Source of the DNA: UBA1924 sp963976625
GTDB lineage: Bacteria; Planctomycetota; Phycisphaerae; Phycisphaerales; UBA1924
Reading direction: 5' to 3'
DNA: 43,506 bases
NCBI GenBank assembly: GCA_963976625.1
Contig: CAXBLA010000027.1
Coordinates: 1-43,506 of the forward strand
The translations under genes were made by a program, and so were the position numbers. Positions 18,702-26,455 of this stretch are shown in pieces. Position 1 is the stretch's first letter. Each line of letters begins with the position of its first letter. The notes beneath the pieces are model-generated. The model saw only the letters and a list, made by a program, of their open reading frames with translations, did no database searches and was not told the DNA's origin.

Positions 18702-18729
18702 TTGACATCGCCCAAGCAAGCGATACGCT
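18702..18729 (+). promoter_or_regulatory. Promoter for the methionine operon
   Basis: A consensus -35 TTGACA (18702-18707), a 16-nt spacer, then TACGCT (18724-18729) as a weak -10. A start near 18735 would begin the transcript just before the riboswitch P1 helix, which supports the assignment. Confidence 0.55.
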
Positions 18730-18733
18730 GTGT

Positions 18734-18846
18734 GCTTGCATCAAGAGTCCCGGGATGTCTCAAAAGGTCCCGGGCGGCAACCGAGCTGCTCAACCCAGCC
18801 ACGGTGCCGAGACCAGCCCCGGCATGGGGAACGATGTGGACAAAGC
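18734..18846 (+). promoter_or_regulatory. SAM-I/IV-type riboswitch aptamer
   Basis: The leader of the methionine operon folds into the SAM-I clan core. P1 is GCATC (18738-18742) with GATGT (18833-18837), extendable by GCTT/AAGC. The conserved ATCAAGAG follows. P2 is CCCGGGA (18749-18755) with TCCCGGG (18768-18774). P3 is built from GGCAACCG and CGGTGCC with an inner GCTG/CAGC hairpin. P4 is CCCC/GGGG (18817-18829). Most telling, the P2 loop GTCTC (18757-18761) is complementary to GAGAC (18809-18813) in the P3-P4 junction, the pseudoknot of this clan. P2 is short with no visible kink-turn, so the SAM-IV or SAM-I/IV variant fits better than classical SAM-I. It should bind S-adenosylmethionine and shut down the genes that follow. 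Confidence 0.82.
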
Positions 18847-18862
18847 CGCTTTTCGCGGGATT

Positions 18863-18884
18863 TGCCAAACACTGCAGCGATGTC
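18863..18884 (+). promoter_or_regulatory. Leader hairpin between aptamer and gene (expression-platform candidate)
   Basis: Around 18874-18889 the leader has a GCAGCG / CGCTGC hairpin with loop ATGT. It lies between the SAM aptamer and the start-proximal hairpin. There is no T tract, so control at translation or by alternative pairing is more likely than transcription termination. Confidence 0.35.
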
Positions 18885-18919
18885 GCTGCAACACCATGCC
18901 AACACTGGAAGCTTTCGAT

Positions 18920-18937
18920 GCTGTGAGGAGTCACAGC
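18920..18937 (+). promoter_or_regulatory. Start-proximal hairpin presenting the Shine-Dalgarno in its loop
   Basis: GCTGTGA (18920-18926) pairs perfectly with TCACAGC (18931-18937). The four loop bases are GGAG, the ribosome binding site, and the ATG follows the stem immediately. A second copy of GCTGTG (18727-18732), at the start of the transcript or just before it, could compete for the 3' arm. This hairpin is the likely point at which the SAM riboswitch acts on translation. Confidence 0.55.
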
Positions 18938-20206
18938 ATGAGCCGTATCCACAATAACGCATCCACCACCCAACCAATCCAGCCAAGCGAAGCATTCTCC
19001 GCCGACTCGATCTGCCTCGCCCGAGGACGCTCAACCAGCGACGGCGATCCCCTCGTCGGGCCCATCGCCCAGTCCACCACATTCTGCCGATCCGGTGTCG
19101 GCACCAACCCCGAGCACCAATACTCCCGCGTCTCAAACCCTTCCGTCGCCGCCCTTGAAGAACTCCTTGGCAATCTCGAAGACGCACTCCCAGCGGCATG
19201 CTTTGGGACGGGCCTCGCCGCCGAATCCGCACTGTTCCTGGCGCTGCTCAAGAGCGGCGACCATGTCGTCTGTGCCCGCGGCGTCTACGGCGGCACCACC
19301 CGCCTGCTCCAACAACTCCTCAACGAACTGGGAATCGAGACCACATTTGTCGACGCCACCAACACCGACGAAATCCGCGCCGCCGTCCAATCGAACACCA
19401 AGCTCCTCTTCATAGAAACCCCCGCCAACCCAACCCTGGGCATCACCGACATCGCCGCCTGCTCAACCATCGCCAAAGAAGCGGCGGCCCTGCTCGCCGT
19501 CGACAACACCTTCCTCACCCCCATCCTCCAACGCCCCCTCGACCACGGTGCGGACATCTCCGTCTACTCCACCACCAAGTTCATCGACGGCCACTCCGTC
19601 GCCCTCGGGGGCGCACTGGTCACCAACGACCAAACGATCCTCGATCGCATCCGCTTCATCCGCAAGTGCACCGGCGCGATCCAATCCCCCTTCAACGCCT
19701 GGCTCACCCTCAACGGGCTCAAGACCCTCCCCCTGCGAATCCGTGCCCAGTCAACAACCGCAACCACCATCGCCAACTGGCTGGCCGAAAACCAAGACAT
19801 CCAATCCGTCTTCCACCCGGCGCTCGCCCAAGGCCAAGCCAAAGCCATCGCCGACCGCCAGCACATCGGGCTCCACGGCGCGGTCGTCTCCTTCGAGATC
19901 AAGGGCGACTACCAAGCCGCCTGCCGCTTCGTCGAAGCACTCAACCTCTGCACCCTTGTCGAGCATGTCGGCTCCGTCGAAACCCTCATCACCCACCCCG
20001 CCTCGATGACCCACGCCGATGTCCCCCGAGACCAACGCCAAGCCGTCGGCATCTCCGACACGCTCCTCCGACTCTCCGTCGGGCTCGAAACCACCGACGA
20101 GATCATCGCCGATATCCAGCAAGCCCTGCAAGCCGCCAACGCGCACACCGCCGAAGCAAGTGCAGAACCAACCGCAGAATCATGCCGGGAGGTGGCCAAT
20201 GTCTAA
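18938..20206 (+). CDS. Trans-sulfuration PLP enzyme (cystathionine gamma-synthase / O-acylhomoserine sulfhydrylase type)
   Basis: A 422-aa member of the Cys/Met-metabolism PLP family, which joins an activated homoserine to cysteine or sulfide on the way to methionine. Visible family marks are GPIAQSTTF (41-49), YSRVSNPSVAALEELLG (62-78), FGTGLAAESALFLAL (cofactor phosphate region), ETPANPTLGITD (160-171), VDNTFLTP (188-195) and the PLP-binding lysine in DISVYSTTKFIDGH (K214). Arg and Gly around the C-terminal RLSVGLETTDEIIAD are also present. I chose the ATG at 18938, placed after GGAG in a hairpin loop. An upstream in-frame ATG would start inside the riboswitch. The sequence alone does not separate synthase, sulfhydrylase and lyase. 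The SAM riboswitch and the homoserine genes behind it argue for biosynthesis. Confidence 0.9.
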   Translation: MSRIHNNASTTQPIQPSEAFSADSICLARGRSTSDGDPLVGPIAQSTTFCRSGVGTNPEHQYSRVSNPSVAALEELLGNLEDALPAACFGTGLAAESALFLALLKSGDHVVCARGVYGGTTRLLQQLLNELGIETTFVDATNTDEIRAAVQSNTKLLFIETPANPTLGITDIAACSTIAKEAAALLAVDNTFLTPILQRPLDHGADISVYSTTKFIDGHSVALGGALVTNDQTILDRIRFIRKCTGAIQSPFNAWLTLNGLKTLPLRIRAQSTTATTIANWLAENQDIQSVFHPALAQGQAKAIADRQHIGLHGAVVSFEIKGDYQAACRFVEALNLCTLVEHVGSVETLITHPASMTHADVPRDQRQAVGISDTLLRLSVGLETTDEIIADIQQALQAANAHTAEASAEPTAESCREVANV

Positions 20207-21002
20207 CCCACGAGCGACCTCCGCATCACCACTCATCGTTCTCAAGTTCGGCGGCTCCGTCCTCCTCGACCAACAACGCCTCCGCATCGCTGTCCACGAA
20301 ATCTACCGCTGGCGACGCGAAGGCTACCGCGTCATCGCCGTCGTCTCCGCCCTCGCCGGGCGCACCGAAGCCCTGATCGCCCAGGCCGATGAACTCTTCG
20401 CCGATGCCTCCGATCAAGCCAAGGCCGCCATCATCGCCGCCGGCGAGCTCGAGTCCGCATCCCTCCTGGGCATCCACCTCGACCGCGCCGGCATCCCCGC
20501 AACGGTGCTCACCCCCGGTGCAATCGCACTTATCGCCACGGGCGAACCGCTCGATGCAGATCCAAAGTCACTCGACCCATCCCCGATCCAAGCCGCCCTC
20601 GAATCCGACGGCGTCGTCGTCCTCCCCGGCTTCGTCGCCATCGACGACCAATCCCAAACCGTCACCCTCGGACGCGGCGGCTCAGACCTCACCGCCATCT
20701 TCCTCGCCCATCAACTCAACGCACAGCGCTGCCGACTCATCAAAGATGTCGACGGCCTCTACGACCGCGACCCAGCAAAGACAGACCCAAACTCACCACC
20801 CCCGCGCCGATACCAAGCCGTCAACTACCAACACGCCCTCGAAACCGACGGCTCCATCATCCAACACAAAGCCATCCGCTACGCCCAACACACCCAAACC
20901 CCTTTCGAGCTCGCCCGCTTAAACGCTGCCCGCCCAACACTCAAACCACCGTTTGCCCACGCGATCTCCCCAAACCGCGCACCGTCGCCATCTGCGGCCT
21001 AG
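20199..21002 (+). CDS. Aspartate kinase domain (no ACT domain), probably the N-terminal half of an aspartokinase-homoserine dehydrogenase
   Basis: A 267-codon frame for the first step of the aspartate family, phosphorylation of aspartate. Motifs are LKFGGSVL (about 14-21), VVSALAGRTEAL (substrate loop), GELESASLLG, TLGRGGSDLTAIFLA (about 154-168) and IKDVDGLYDRDP (nucleotide site). The regulatory ACT domains usual in lysine- or threonine-sensitive aspartokinases are missing. GGAGG precedes the ATG, which overlaps the PLP enzyme gene by 8 nt. The last about 27 codons look like wrong-frame translation, and the TAG stop lies inside the Rossmann motif of the dehydrogenase that continues in the -1 frame. 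The natural product is probably a fusion. Confidence 0.88.
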   Translation: MSNPRATSASPLIVLKFGGSVLLDQQRLRIAVHEIYRWRREGYRVIAVVSALAGRTEALIAQADELFADASDQAKAAIIAAGELESASLLGIHLDRAGIPATVLTPGAIALIATGEPLDADPKSLDPSPIQAALESDGVVVLPGFVAIDDQSQTVTLGRGGSDLTAIFLAHQLNAQRCRLIKDVDGLYDRDPAKTDPNSPPPRRYQAVNYQHALETDGSIIQHKAIRYAQHTQTPFELARLNAARPTLKPPFAHAISPNRAPSPSAA

Positions 21003-21007
21003 GAACA

Positions 21008-21871
21008 GTGGGGGCCGGCGTCCTCGAACTCATCACCCAACTCCACGAACTCTTCAGAGTCACCGGTCTCTGTGCAAGCAACCCAGCCAAGCACCCAGAC
21101 CACCCAATCCCGATCACCACCGACGCGACTGCACTGGCCGCATCGGGTGCCGACATCGTCCTCGAACTCATCGGCGGGATCGACCCGGCATTGGACATCG
21201 CCCGCAACGCCCTCACCAATGGCTCGCATTTGGTCACCGCCAACAAAGCCATCATCGCTGAGCACGGGCGAGAACTCAACGCCCTCGCGCGCCAATCCAA
21301 CCGCCGCCTGCTCGCCTCCGCCAGCGTCGGCGGCGTCGTCCCCGTGCTCGAATCGCTCAATACAGATCGAGTCCGATCCGTCCGCTCTGTTCGAGGCGTC
21401 CTCAACGGCACCGGAAACTTCGTTCTGGGCGCACTCGAATCCGGGCAACCCCTCGAACAAGCCGTCACCCAAGCCCAAACCCTCGGATTCGCCGAGTCCG
21501 ATCCCTCCCGAGACCTCGACGGCCGCGACGCCCTCGACAAACTCCTCGTCATCGCCCAACAACTCGACTGGTCCATCCCCGAAGCGTCCATCGCCCGCCA
21601 GTGCATCACCGAGTGGAAACCCACCAACTCCACACTGTCCACCGCCAAACAACACGCCGCCGTCTCCAAAGACCAAGCAACCGTCACCATCGAACAGCTC
21701 GACCGCACCAGCACACTCGGCTCTCTGACCAACGAGTGGAACGCCGCCATCATCGAATACGACGACGGCTCCACCCGCACCGTCCGAGGCAAAGGCGCCG
21801 GCCGATGGCCCACCAGCGAATCCGTCCTCGCCGACCTGCTCCAACTCAGCCGGGAGACATCCGATGCCTAA
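21008..21871 (+). CDS. Homoserine dehydrogenase (no ACT domain), N-terminus encoded upstream in frame without a usual start
   Basis: It reduces aspartate semialdehyde to homoserine with NAD(P)H. Reading the frame upstream of the only ordinary start (GTG 21008) gives TVAICGLGTVGAGVLELI, the complete dinucleotide-binding strand and loop, so coding clearly begins before 21008. Further motifs are ELIGGIDPALDIA, VTANKAIIAEHG, ASASVGGVVPVLE, RGVLNGTGNFVLGALE and GFAESDPSRDLDGRDALDKL, which hold the catalytic Lys and Asp/Glu residues of the family. It ends after the catalytic domain, with no ACT domain. No ATG, GTG or TTG was found upstream in this frame through the 3' part of the kinase gene, which points to a fused kinase-dehydrogenase. 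It overlaps the next gene by 8 nt. Confidence 0.88.
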   Translation: MGAGVLELITQLHELFRVTGLCASNPAKHPDHPIPITTDATALAASGADIVLELIGGIDPALDIARNALTNGSHLVTANKAIIAEHGRELNALARQSNRRLLASASVGGVVPVLESLNTDRVRSVRSVRGVLNGTGNFVLGALESGQPLEQAVTQAQTLGFAESDPSRDLDGRDALDKLLVIAQQLDWSIPEASIARQCITEWKPTNSTLSTAKQHAAVSKDQATVTIEQLDRTSTLGSLTNEWNAAIIEYDDGSTRTVRGKGAGRWPTSESVLADLLQLSRETSDA

Positions 21872-22928
21872 CCAAAAACTTCCGCACCCACCAACGATCG
21901 CCATCGTCGGCCCCACCGGGCTCGTCGGCAATGAAGCCCTGCAAATCCTCGCCGAACGCAACCACCCATCCGCCCACATCCACTGCTACGGCTCCCCCCG
22001 ATCCGTCGGCAAGCACATCGACTACCAACGCACCCAACTCCCCATCAAACCCCTCGACCAAATCACAACCGATGCGATCGCGTGTTCCATCGACTACGCC
22101 CTGCTCTGCGCCGATGGACCGACGGCTATCAAAGCCCGCGACCTGCTCGCCCACACCCAAACCGCCATCATCGACAACTCCTCGGCTTTCCGCATGGCCC
22201 CTGATGTTCCATTGGTCATCCCAGAGATCAACGCCCACCTGCTCTCACCCCGCCCCCGCATCGTCGCCAACCCCAACTGCTCAACCATCATGCTCCTCGC
22301 CGCCCTCGCCCCCATCCGTGAGGCCCTCACCATCAACAGCATCCAGCTCACCACCTACCAAGCCGTCTCGGGCGCCGGCAAAGCCGCCCTCGCCGAGCTC
22401 CGCGACCAGACCCAGGCTTACCTCGATGGCCAAGTGACACCACCGAGCGTCTTCCCAACCCCCTGCGCCTTCAATGTCTTCGAGCACGAATCCCCAATCG
22501 ACCCCGCCACCGGATTCAACGGCGAAGAAACCAAAATCATCCAAGAATCCCGCCGAATCTGCAACGATCCAAACCTCCAGATCTTCCCAACCTGCGTCCG
22601 CGTCCCCGTCGAACGCGCCCACGCCCAGTCCATCGTCATCGAACTCGACGCCCCAACCACTGCCGACCAGCTCAGGTCCCTGCTCAACCGCCCCGGCATC
22701 AAGCTCAGCGATCCCGGCTCGCCCCTCACCCCAAGGGATGCCGCCAACCAGGACGACATCCACATCGGACGCATCCGCATCGACCCCTCAAGCAACCACC
22801 GCCGAGCCGCCCTCTGGATCAGCGCCGACCAAATCCGCAAAGGCGCCGCCCTCAACGCCATCCAGATCATGGACACACTGCACAGCGGCAACACCAGCCA
22901 ATACCAAACTTCGCAAGCGATGGTCTGA
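21864..22928 (+). CDS. asd: Aspartate-semialdehyde dehydrogenase
   Basis: A 354-aa enzyme that converts aspartyl phosphate to aspartate semialdehyde, the step between the two preceding activities. The Rossmann start is IAIVGPTGLVGNEALQIL (13-30). DNSSAFRM (104-111) contributes to the cofactor site. The nucleophile is C139 in ANPNCSTIML, followed by YQAVSGAGKAAL. The C-terminal dimerisation part has CVRVPVERAHAQSIVIEL with the conserved Arg and His. It starts within the homoserine dehydrogenase gene (8-nt overlap), so the whole set is one transcript under the SAM riboswitch. Length is normal. Confidence 0.93.
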   Translation: MPNQKLPHPPTIAIVGPTGLVGNEALQILAERNHPSAHIHCYGSPRSVGKHIDYQRTQLPIKPLDQITTDAIACSIDYALLCADGPTAIKARDLLAHTQTAIIDNSSAFRMAPDVPLVIPEINAHLLSPRPRIVANPNCSTIMLLAALAPIREALTINSIQLTTYQAVSGAGKAALAELRDQTQAYLDGQVTPPSVFPTPCAFNVFEHESPIDPATGFNGEETKIIQESRRICNDPNLQIFPTCVRVPVERAHAQSIVIELDAPTTADQLRSLLNRPGIKLSDPGSPLTPRDAANQDDIHIGRIRIDPSSNHRRAALWISADQIRKGAALNAIQIMDTLHSGNTSQYQTSQAMV

Positions 22929-22954
22929 TAACCCCACAAAACCGATGATTTTCC

Positions 22955-22983
22955 TTGCCAACGCACCCAAACTCGATTATCTT
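22955..22983 (+). promoter_or_regulatory. Candidate promoter for the PEP-CTERM gene at 23092
   Basis: TTGCCA (22955-22960), a 17-nt spacer and TATCTT (22978-22983) lie about 100 nt before the ATG. The spacing is ideal and the hexamers are near consensus. Confidence 0.45.
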
Positions 22984-23091
22984 TACGCGTCCAAACCGCC
23001 AGAGCGCGGCCGGTATGTAGAGAAATCAAGCAGTTGATTGCTTCGTCGCGAAACGATTCGCCAATCAATCGCTCAACAGAGAGAGACCACC

Positions 23092-23754
23092 ATGTCCAAC
23101 CAAACAATACCCGCTACTTCCAACGACACCACCCGCTGGATGGCCTACTCACTCGCAGCCGCAGCAGGCCTGGGCGCCACCGCCCTCGATGCCGACGCCG
23201 AGATCATCTACTCCGGCGTCCAAGACATCTCCGTCGATCAGTTCGCTTCAATCAACCTCAACCTCGACGGCGATGGCTACAACGATGTCCTCCTCAAGAA
23301 CTATGTCTTCGGCGGCGGCAACTACCAAGGACTCAGCGTCAACTACGCACCAGGCAAAATCGTCGGCTTCAGCAACGGGCTCAACTACGCCTCCGCACTC
23401 GCAGCAGGCGACATGATCGACTCCGCAGCCACCTCCGCAGGACTCTTCTTCGGGTCCATGGCCTACGGCTCATCCAACCCAAGCGCCCAGTTCAATGATG
23501 TAGAGAACGCATTCCTCGGGCTCGAGTTCGTCGTCTCCACTCCATCGAGAGGCGATGTGCAAACCACCTCCTTCGCATGGATCCGTGTCTCAATCGATAA
23601 CGACGCAGGCACCTTCATCGTCCACGACTGGGCCTACAACTCAATCCTCGGCGAAGGCATCCAGGCCGGACAGGTCCCCGCACCGAGCACCCTCGCGTTC
23701 CTCGCAGTCGGCGCAGCCGGTGTCCAAAACCTCCGCCGCCGCCGAAACGGTTGA
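23092..23754 (+). CDS. PEP-CTERM-type secreted protein
   Basis: A 220-aa exported protein. The signal segment has its hydrophobic core at about 16-31 and a cleavage region around DADAEI. The body (about 32-190) includes the acidic DLNLDGDGYNDVLL-like stretch at about 60-68 that looks like a calcium-binding loop, and the C-terminal tail VPAPSTLAFLAVGAAGVQNL ends in RRRRNG. I chose the ATG at 23092 because AGAGAGA precedes it and the signal peptide starts there. An upstream in-frame start would add 18 poor residues. Exosortase-type sorting is expected. The role is unknown. Confidence 0.83.
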   Translation: MSNQTIPATSNDTTRWMAYSLAAAAGLGATALDADAEIIYSGVQDISVDQFASINLNLDGDGYNDVLLKNYVFGGGNYQGLSVNYAPGKIVGFSNGLNYASALAAGDMIDSAATSAGLFFGSMAYGSSNPSAQFNDVENAFLGLEFVVSTPSRGDVQTTSFAWIRVSIDNDAGTFIVHDWAYNSILGEGIQAGQVPAPSTLAFLAVGAAGVQNLRRRRNG

Positions 23755-23787
23755 GATCAACAACCGATCGAGCCGATACCACAACTC

Positions 23788-25845
23788 ATGAGTCGACCAA
23801 ATGATGACACGATCAACGCGCCATCGTTGAGGCAACCCTTCAATGGAGCACCCAAGCGGGTGCTGCTTGTCGGTTGGGACGCCGCCGATTGGCAGCTCAT
23901 CAACCCACTCATCGAAAACGGCGAGATGCCCACCCTCGCCAACATGCTCGGCAACGGCGTCTGGGGCAACCTCGCCTCCATGCAACCCATGCTCTCGCCG
24001 ATGCTCTGGAACTCCATCGCCACCGGCAAACGACCAGACCAGCACGGCATCCACGGCTTCACCGAACCCAGCCCAGATCCCGGCACCGGGGGCGTCCGAC
24101 TCGTCTCAAGCACCAGCCGAACCTGCAAATCCATCTGGAACATCCTCACCCAGGCCCAGCTCCGATCCCTCGTTGTCGGCTGGTACGCCTCCCACCCCGC
24201 CGAGCCCATCTCCGGGGTCATGGTCTCCAACCTCTTCGAACAGTTCGCAGTCAACGAAGGCATCGCCACCCCGCCCCCCGCCAGCAGCGTCCACCCCGCA
24301 GAGTTCGCAGACCTCCTCGCCGAGTTTCGTGTGAGCCCCCAAGAGATCGATGTCTCCGCCATCCTCCCCTTCATCCCAAGCGCCGCCGAGCTCATCAAAC
24401 AACCCAAGCACCGCATCGGCGCCCTCCAGCGTTTGGTCTCCCAGATCGCCACCGTCCACGCCACCGCCACCCACCTGCTCACGACCCAAGACTGGGACTT
24501 CTCCGCCGTCTACTACGAGGGCATCGACCGCTTCGGGCACGAGTTCATGGAGTTCCACCCACCCAAGATGGACCAAGTCTCCCAAGAAGACTTCCAAGCC
24601 TACCAGCACTGCATGGTGGGGGTGTACAAGTTCCACGACATGATGCTCCAGTCCCTCCTCCAAATCGCCGGCGACGATACCGCCGTCGTCCTCATCTCCG
24701 ATCACGGCTACTACTCCGATCACCTCCGCCCCGATCCCCACGACGAGCACCTCTCCCCAGCCGCCTGGCACCGCCCCTTCGGGGTCTTCGCCGCCCAAGG
24801 CCCAGGCATCACCCAAGGCTCCCGCCTCTACGGCGCAAGCCTCCTCGACATCGCGCCCACACTCCTCCAGCTCATGGGCCTGCCCGCCAGCGCCGACATG
24901 CCCGGGCGCGTCCTCTCCGAGATCCTCACCGAGCCCAACCCCATCGACCGCATCATGTCCTGGGACGACCTCCCGGGCGAGAGCGGCATGCACGCCGCCG
25001 AGATCCGCACCGACCCCACCCAAGCCCGCGAATCCCTCCGCCAACTCGTCGACCTGGGCTACATCGAAGCCCCCAGCGATGACGAAGAAAAAGCCGCCCG
25101 CGACGCGACCTTCTGGAACACCCTCAACCTCGCCCAGTCCCTCTACCACGCCGCCCGCCTACCCAAGTGCATCGACGCCCTCGACACCCTCGACGAACAC
25201 GCCCAAGCCACCCTGCCCGTCCGCCTGCTCAAAGCCGCCTGCCTCCTGGGCATGTCCGAGCACGCCGCCGCCCGCACCATGCTCGATGCCCTCGCCCAAG
25301 ACGCTCCGGACCACCTCCGCGTCCGCTTCATGCTCGGCACCCTCGACCAAGCCGAGGGCAACAACGCCTCCGCCCTCGAACACCTCACCTTCGTCGAGCA
25401 AGCCTCGCCCCGCCTACCCGGGCTACACAACAAGCTCGGCACCATCCACCTCGCCGCAAAACGCCACGACCAAGCACGCGCCGCGTTCAACACCGCCCTG
25501 TCCATCGACGCCGACTCACCCAGCGCCCACCTCGGACTCGCCCGCACGCACCTCGCTCGCAGCCAACCGGATCAAGCCCTCAACCACGCCATGCACGCTG
25601 TCGAACTCACCCATCACCTCCCCGCCGGGCACTTCGTCATCGCCAAAGCCCTCATCCTCCTCGACCGACCTCAAGACGCGATCCAAGCCCTCCGCGTCTG
25701 CATCGCCCAAGCCCCCCAGATGCCCGGCGCCTACGAACTGCTCACCAAGCTCTACCGCAACCTCGGCATGACCCAAGAAGCCATCGACACCGCGATGCAC
25801 AAAGCCAACGCGCAGATCCCCAAAGCCGCCAACGAGCAAAACTGA
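23788..25845 (+). CDS. Alkaline-phosphatase-superfamily phosphodiesterase with C-terminal TPR repeats
   Basis: A 685-aa protein. Residues 20-400 form a type I phosphodiesterase / nucleotide pyrophosphatase fold: metal Asp in LLVGWDAADW (D31), the nucleophile region MLSPMLWNSIATGKRPDQHG (68-87), GIDRFGHEFMEF, LISDHGYYSDHLRP and HLSPAAWHRPFGVF, which together supply the expected Asp/His metal ligands. From about 430 to 675 there are about six tetratricopeptide repeats (for example LGTIHLAAKRHDQARAAFNT and ALILLDRPQDAIQAL), a protein-interaction scaffold. No signal peptide was seen, so it is probably cytoplasmic. The substrate is unknown. A sulfotransferase-like gene follows after 22 nt, suggesting a shared phosphate- or sulfate-ester pathway. 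Confidence 0.85.
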   Translation: MSRPNDDTINAPSLRQPFNGAPKRVLLVGWDAADWQLINPLIENGEMPTLANMLGNGVWGNLASMQPMLSPMLWNSIATGKRPDQHGIHGFTEPSPDPGTGGVRLVSSTSRTCKSIWNILTQAQLRSLVVGWYASHPAEPISGVMVSNLFEQFAVNEGIATPPPASSVHPAEFADLLAEFRVSPQEIDVSAILPFIPSAAELIKQPKHRIGALQRLVSQIATVHATATHLLTTQDWDFSAVYYEGIDRFGHEFMEFHPPKMDQVSQEDFQAYQHCMVGVYKFHDMMLQSLLQIAGDDTAVVLISDHGYYSDHLRPDPHDEHLSPAAWHRPFGVFAAQGPGITQGSRLYGASLLDIAPTLLQLMGLPASADMPGRVLSEILTEPNPIDRIMSWDDLPGESGMHAAEIRTDPTQARESLRQLVDLGYIEAPSDDEEKAARDATFWNTLNLAQSLYHAARLPKCIDALDTLDEHAQATLPVRLLKAACLLGMSEHAAARTMLDALAQDAPDHLRVRFMLGTLDQAEGNNASALEHLTFVEQASPRLPGLHNKLGTIHLAAKRHDQARAAFNTALSIDADSPSAHLGLARTHLARSQPDQALNHAMHAVELTHHLPAGHFVIAKALILLDRPQDAIQALRVCIAQAPQMPGAYELLTKLYRNLGMTQEAIDTAMHKANAQIPKAANEQN

Positions 25846-25867
25846 ACAACCAGTCGAGCAACCAGCC

Positions 25868-26455
25868 ATGACCGACCAACCCACCATCATCGTCAGCGGC
25901 CTCCCCCGCTCAGGCACCAGCATGATGATGCAGATGCTCGCCGCGACCAACATCGAACCCCTCACCGACCACCAGCGCACCCCCGACCCCGACAACCCCA
26001 AAGGCTACTACGAGCACGAAGCCATCAAGGCCCTCGCCCGCGATCCTAGCCCGCTATTGAACGCTTCGGGCAAAGCCGCCAAGGTCATCCACCGCCTGCT
26101 CGCCTACCTCCCCGATGGCCCAACCTACGCCATCGTCTTCCTCCACCGAGACATCAACCAAGTCCTCGCCTCCCAGAGCGCCATGCTCGAACGCCTCAAC
26201 CGCACCGGCGCCAAGCTCGACACCGCCCGCCTCGCCGTGCTCTACCAAAACGAGGTCGCCGCCGCCCTGACCAACGCCGGCGCCCGCCCCAACACCCACC
26301 TCCTCGAACTCACCCACGCCGATGTCCTCGCCGACCCCACCAACGCCGCCACCCAACTCACCGAGTTCTTCGCAACCCTGCCCAACTGGCCCCGCCCTCT
26401 CGACCCCGCCGCCATGGCCAAGGCAGTAGACCCTGAACTCCACCGCCAACGATAA
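25868..26455 (+). CDS. Sulfotransferase-like P-loop protein
   Basis: A 195-aa protein starting with IIVSGLPRSGTSMMMQML (7-24), the PAPS 5'-phosphosulfate loop of sulfotransferases, and carrying IVFLHRDINQVLASQ (about 87-101), the 3'-phosphate-binding region with its conserved Arg and Ser. DHQRTPDPDNPKGYYEHEAI between them resembles planctomycete 'sulfotransferase family' proteins. At 195 residues it is shorter than typical enzymes (about 250-350) but looks complete, ending after FFATLPNWPRPLDPAAMAKA. It is probably co-transcribed with the phosphodiesterase/TPR gene. The acceptor is unknown, and a P-loop kinase-like role cannot be excluded. Confidence 0.8.
   Translation: MTDQPTIIVSGLPRSGTSMMMQMLAATNIEPLTDHQRTPDPDNPKGYYEHEAIKALARDPSPLLNASGKAAKVIHRLLAYLPDGPTYAIVFLHRDINQVLASQSAMLERLNRTGAKLDTARLAVLYQNEVAAALTNAGARPNTHLLELTHADVLADPTNAATQLTEFFATLPNWPRPLDPAAMAKAVDPELHRQR

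Noticed and set aside
18755..18937. Earlier ATG for the trans-sulfuration enzyme
   Set aside because: It lies inside the riboswitch aptamer, and the added 61 residues are unlike the family.
21008..21010. GTG as the genuine start of homoserine dehydrogenase
   Set aside because: It would cut away the first strand and half of the dinucleotide-binding loop, which is fully encoded just upstream in the same frame.
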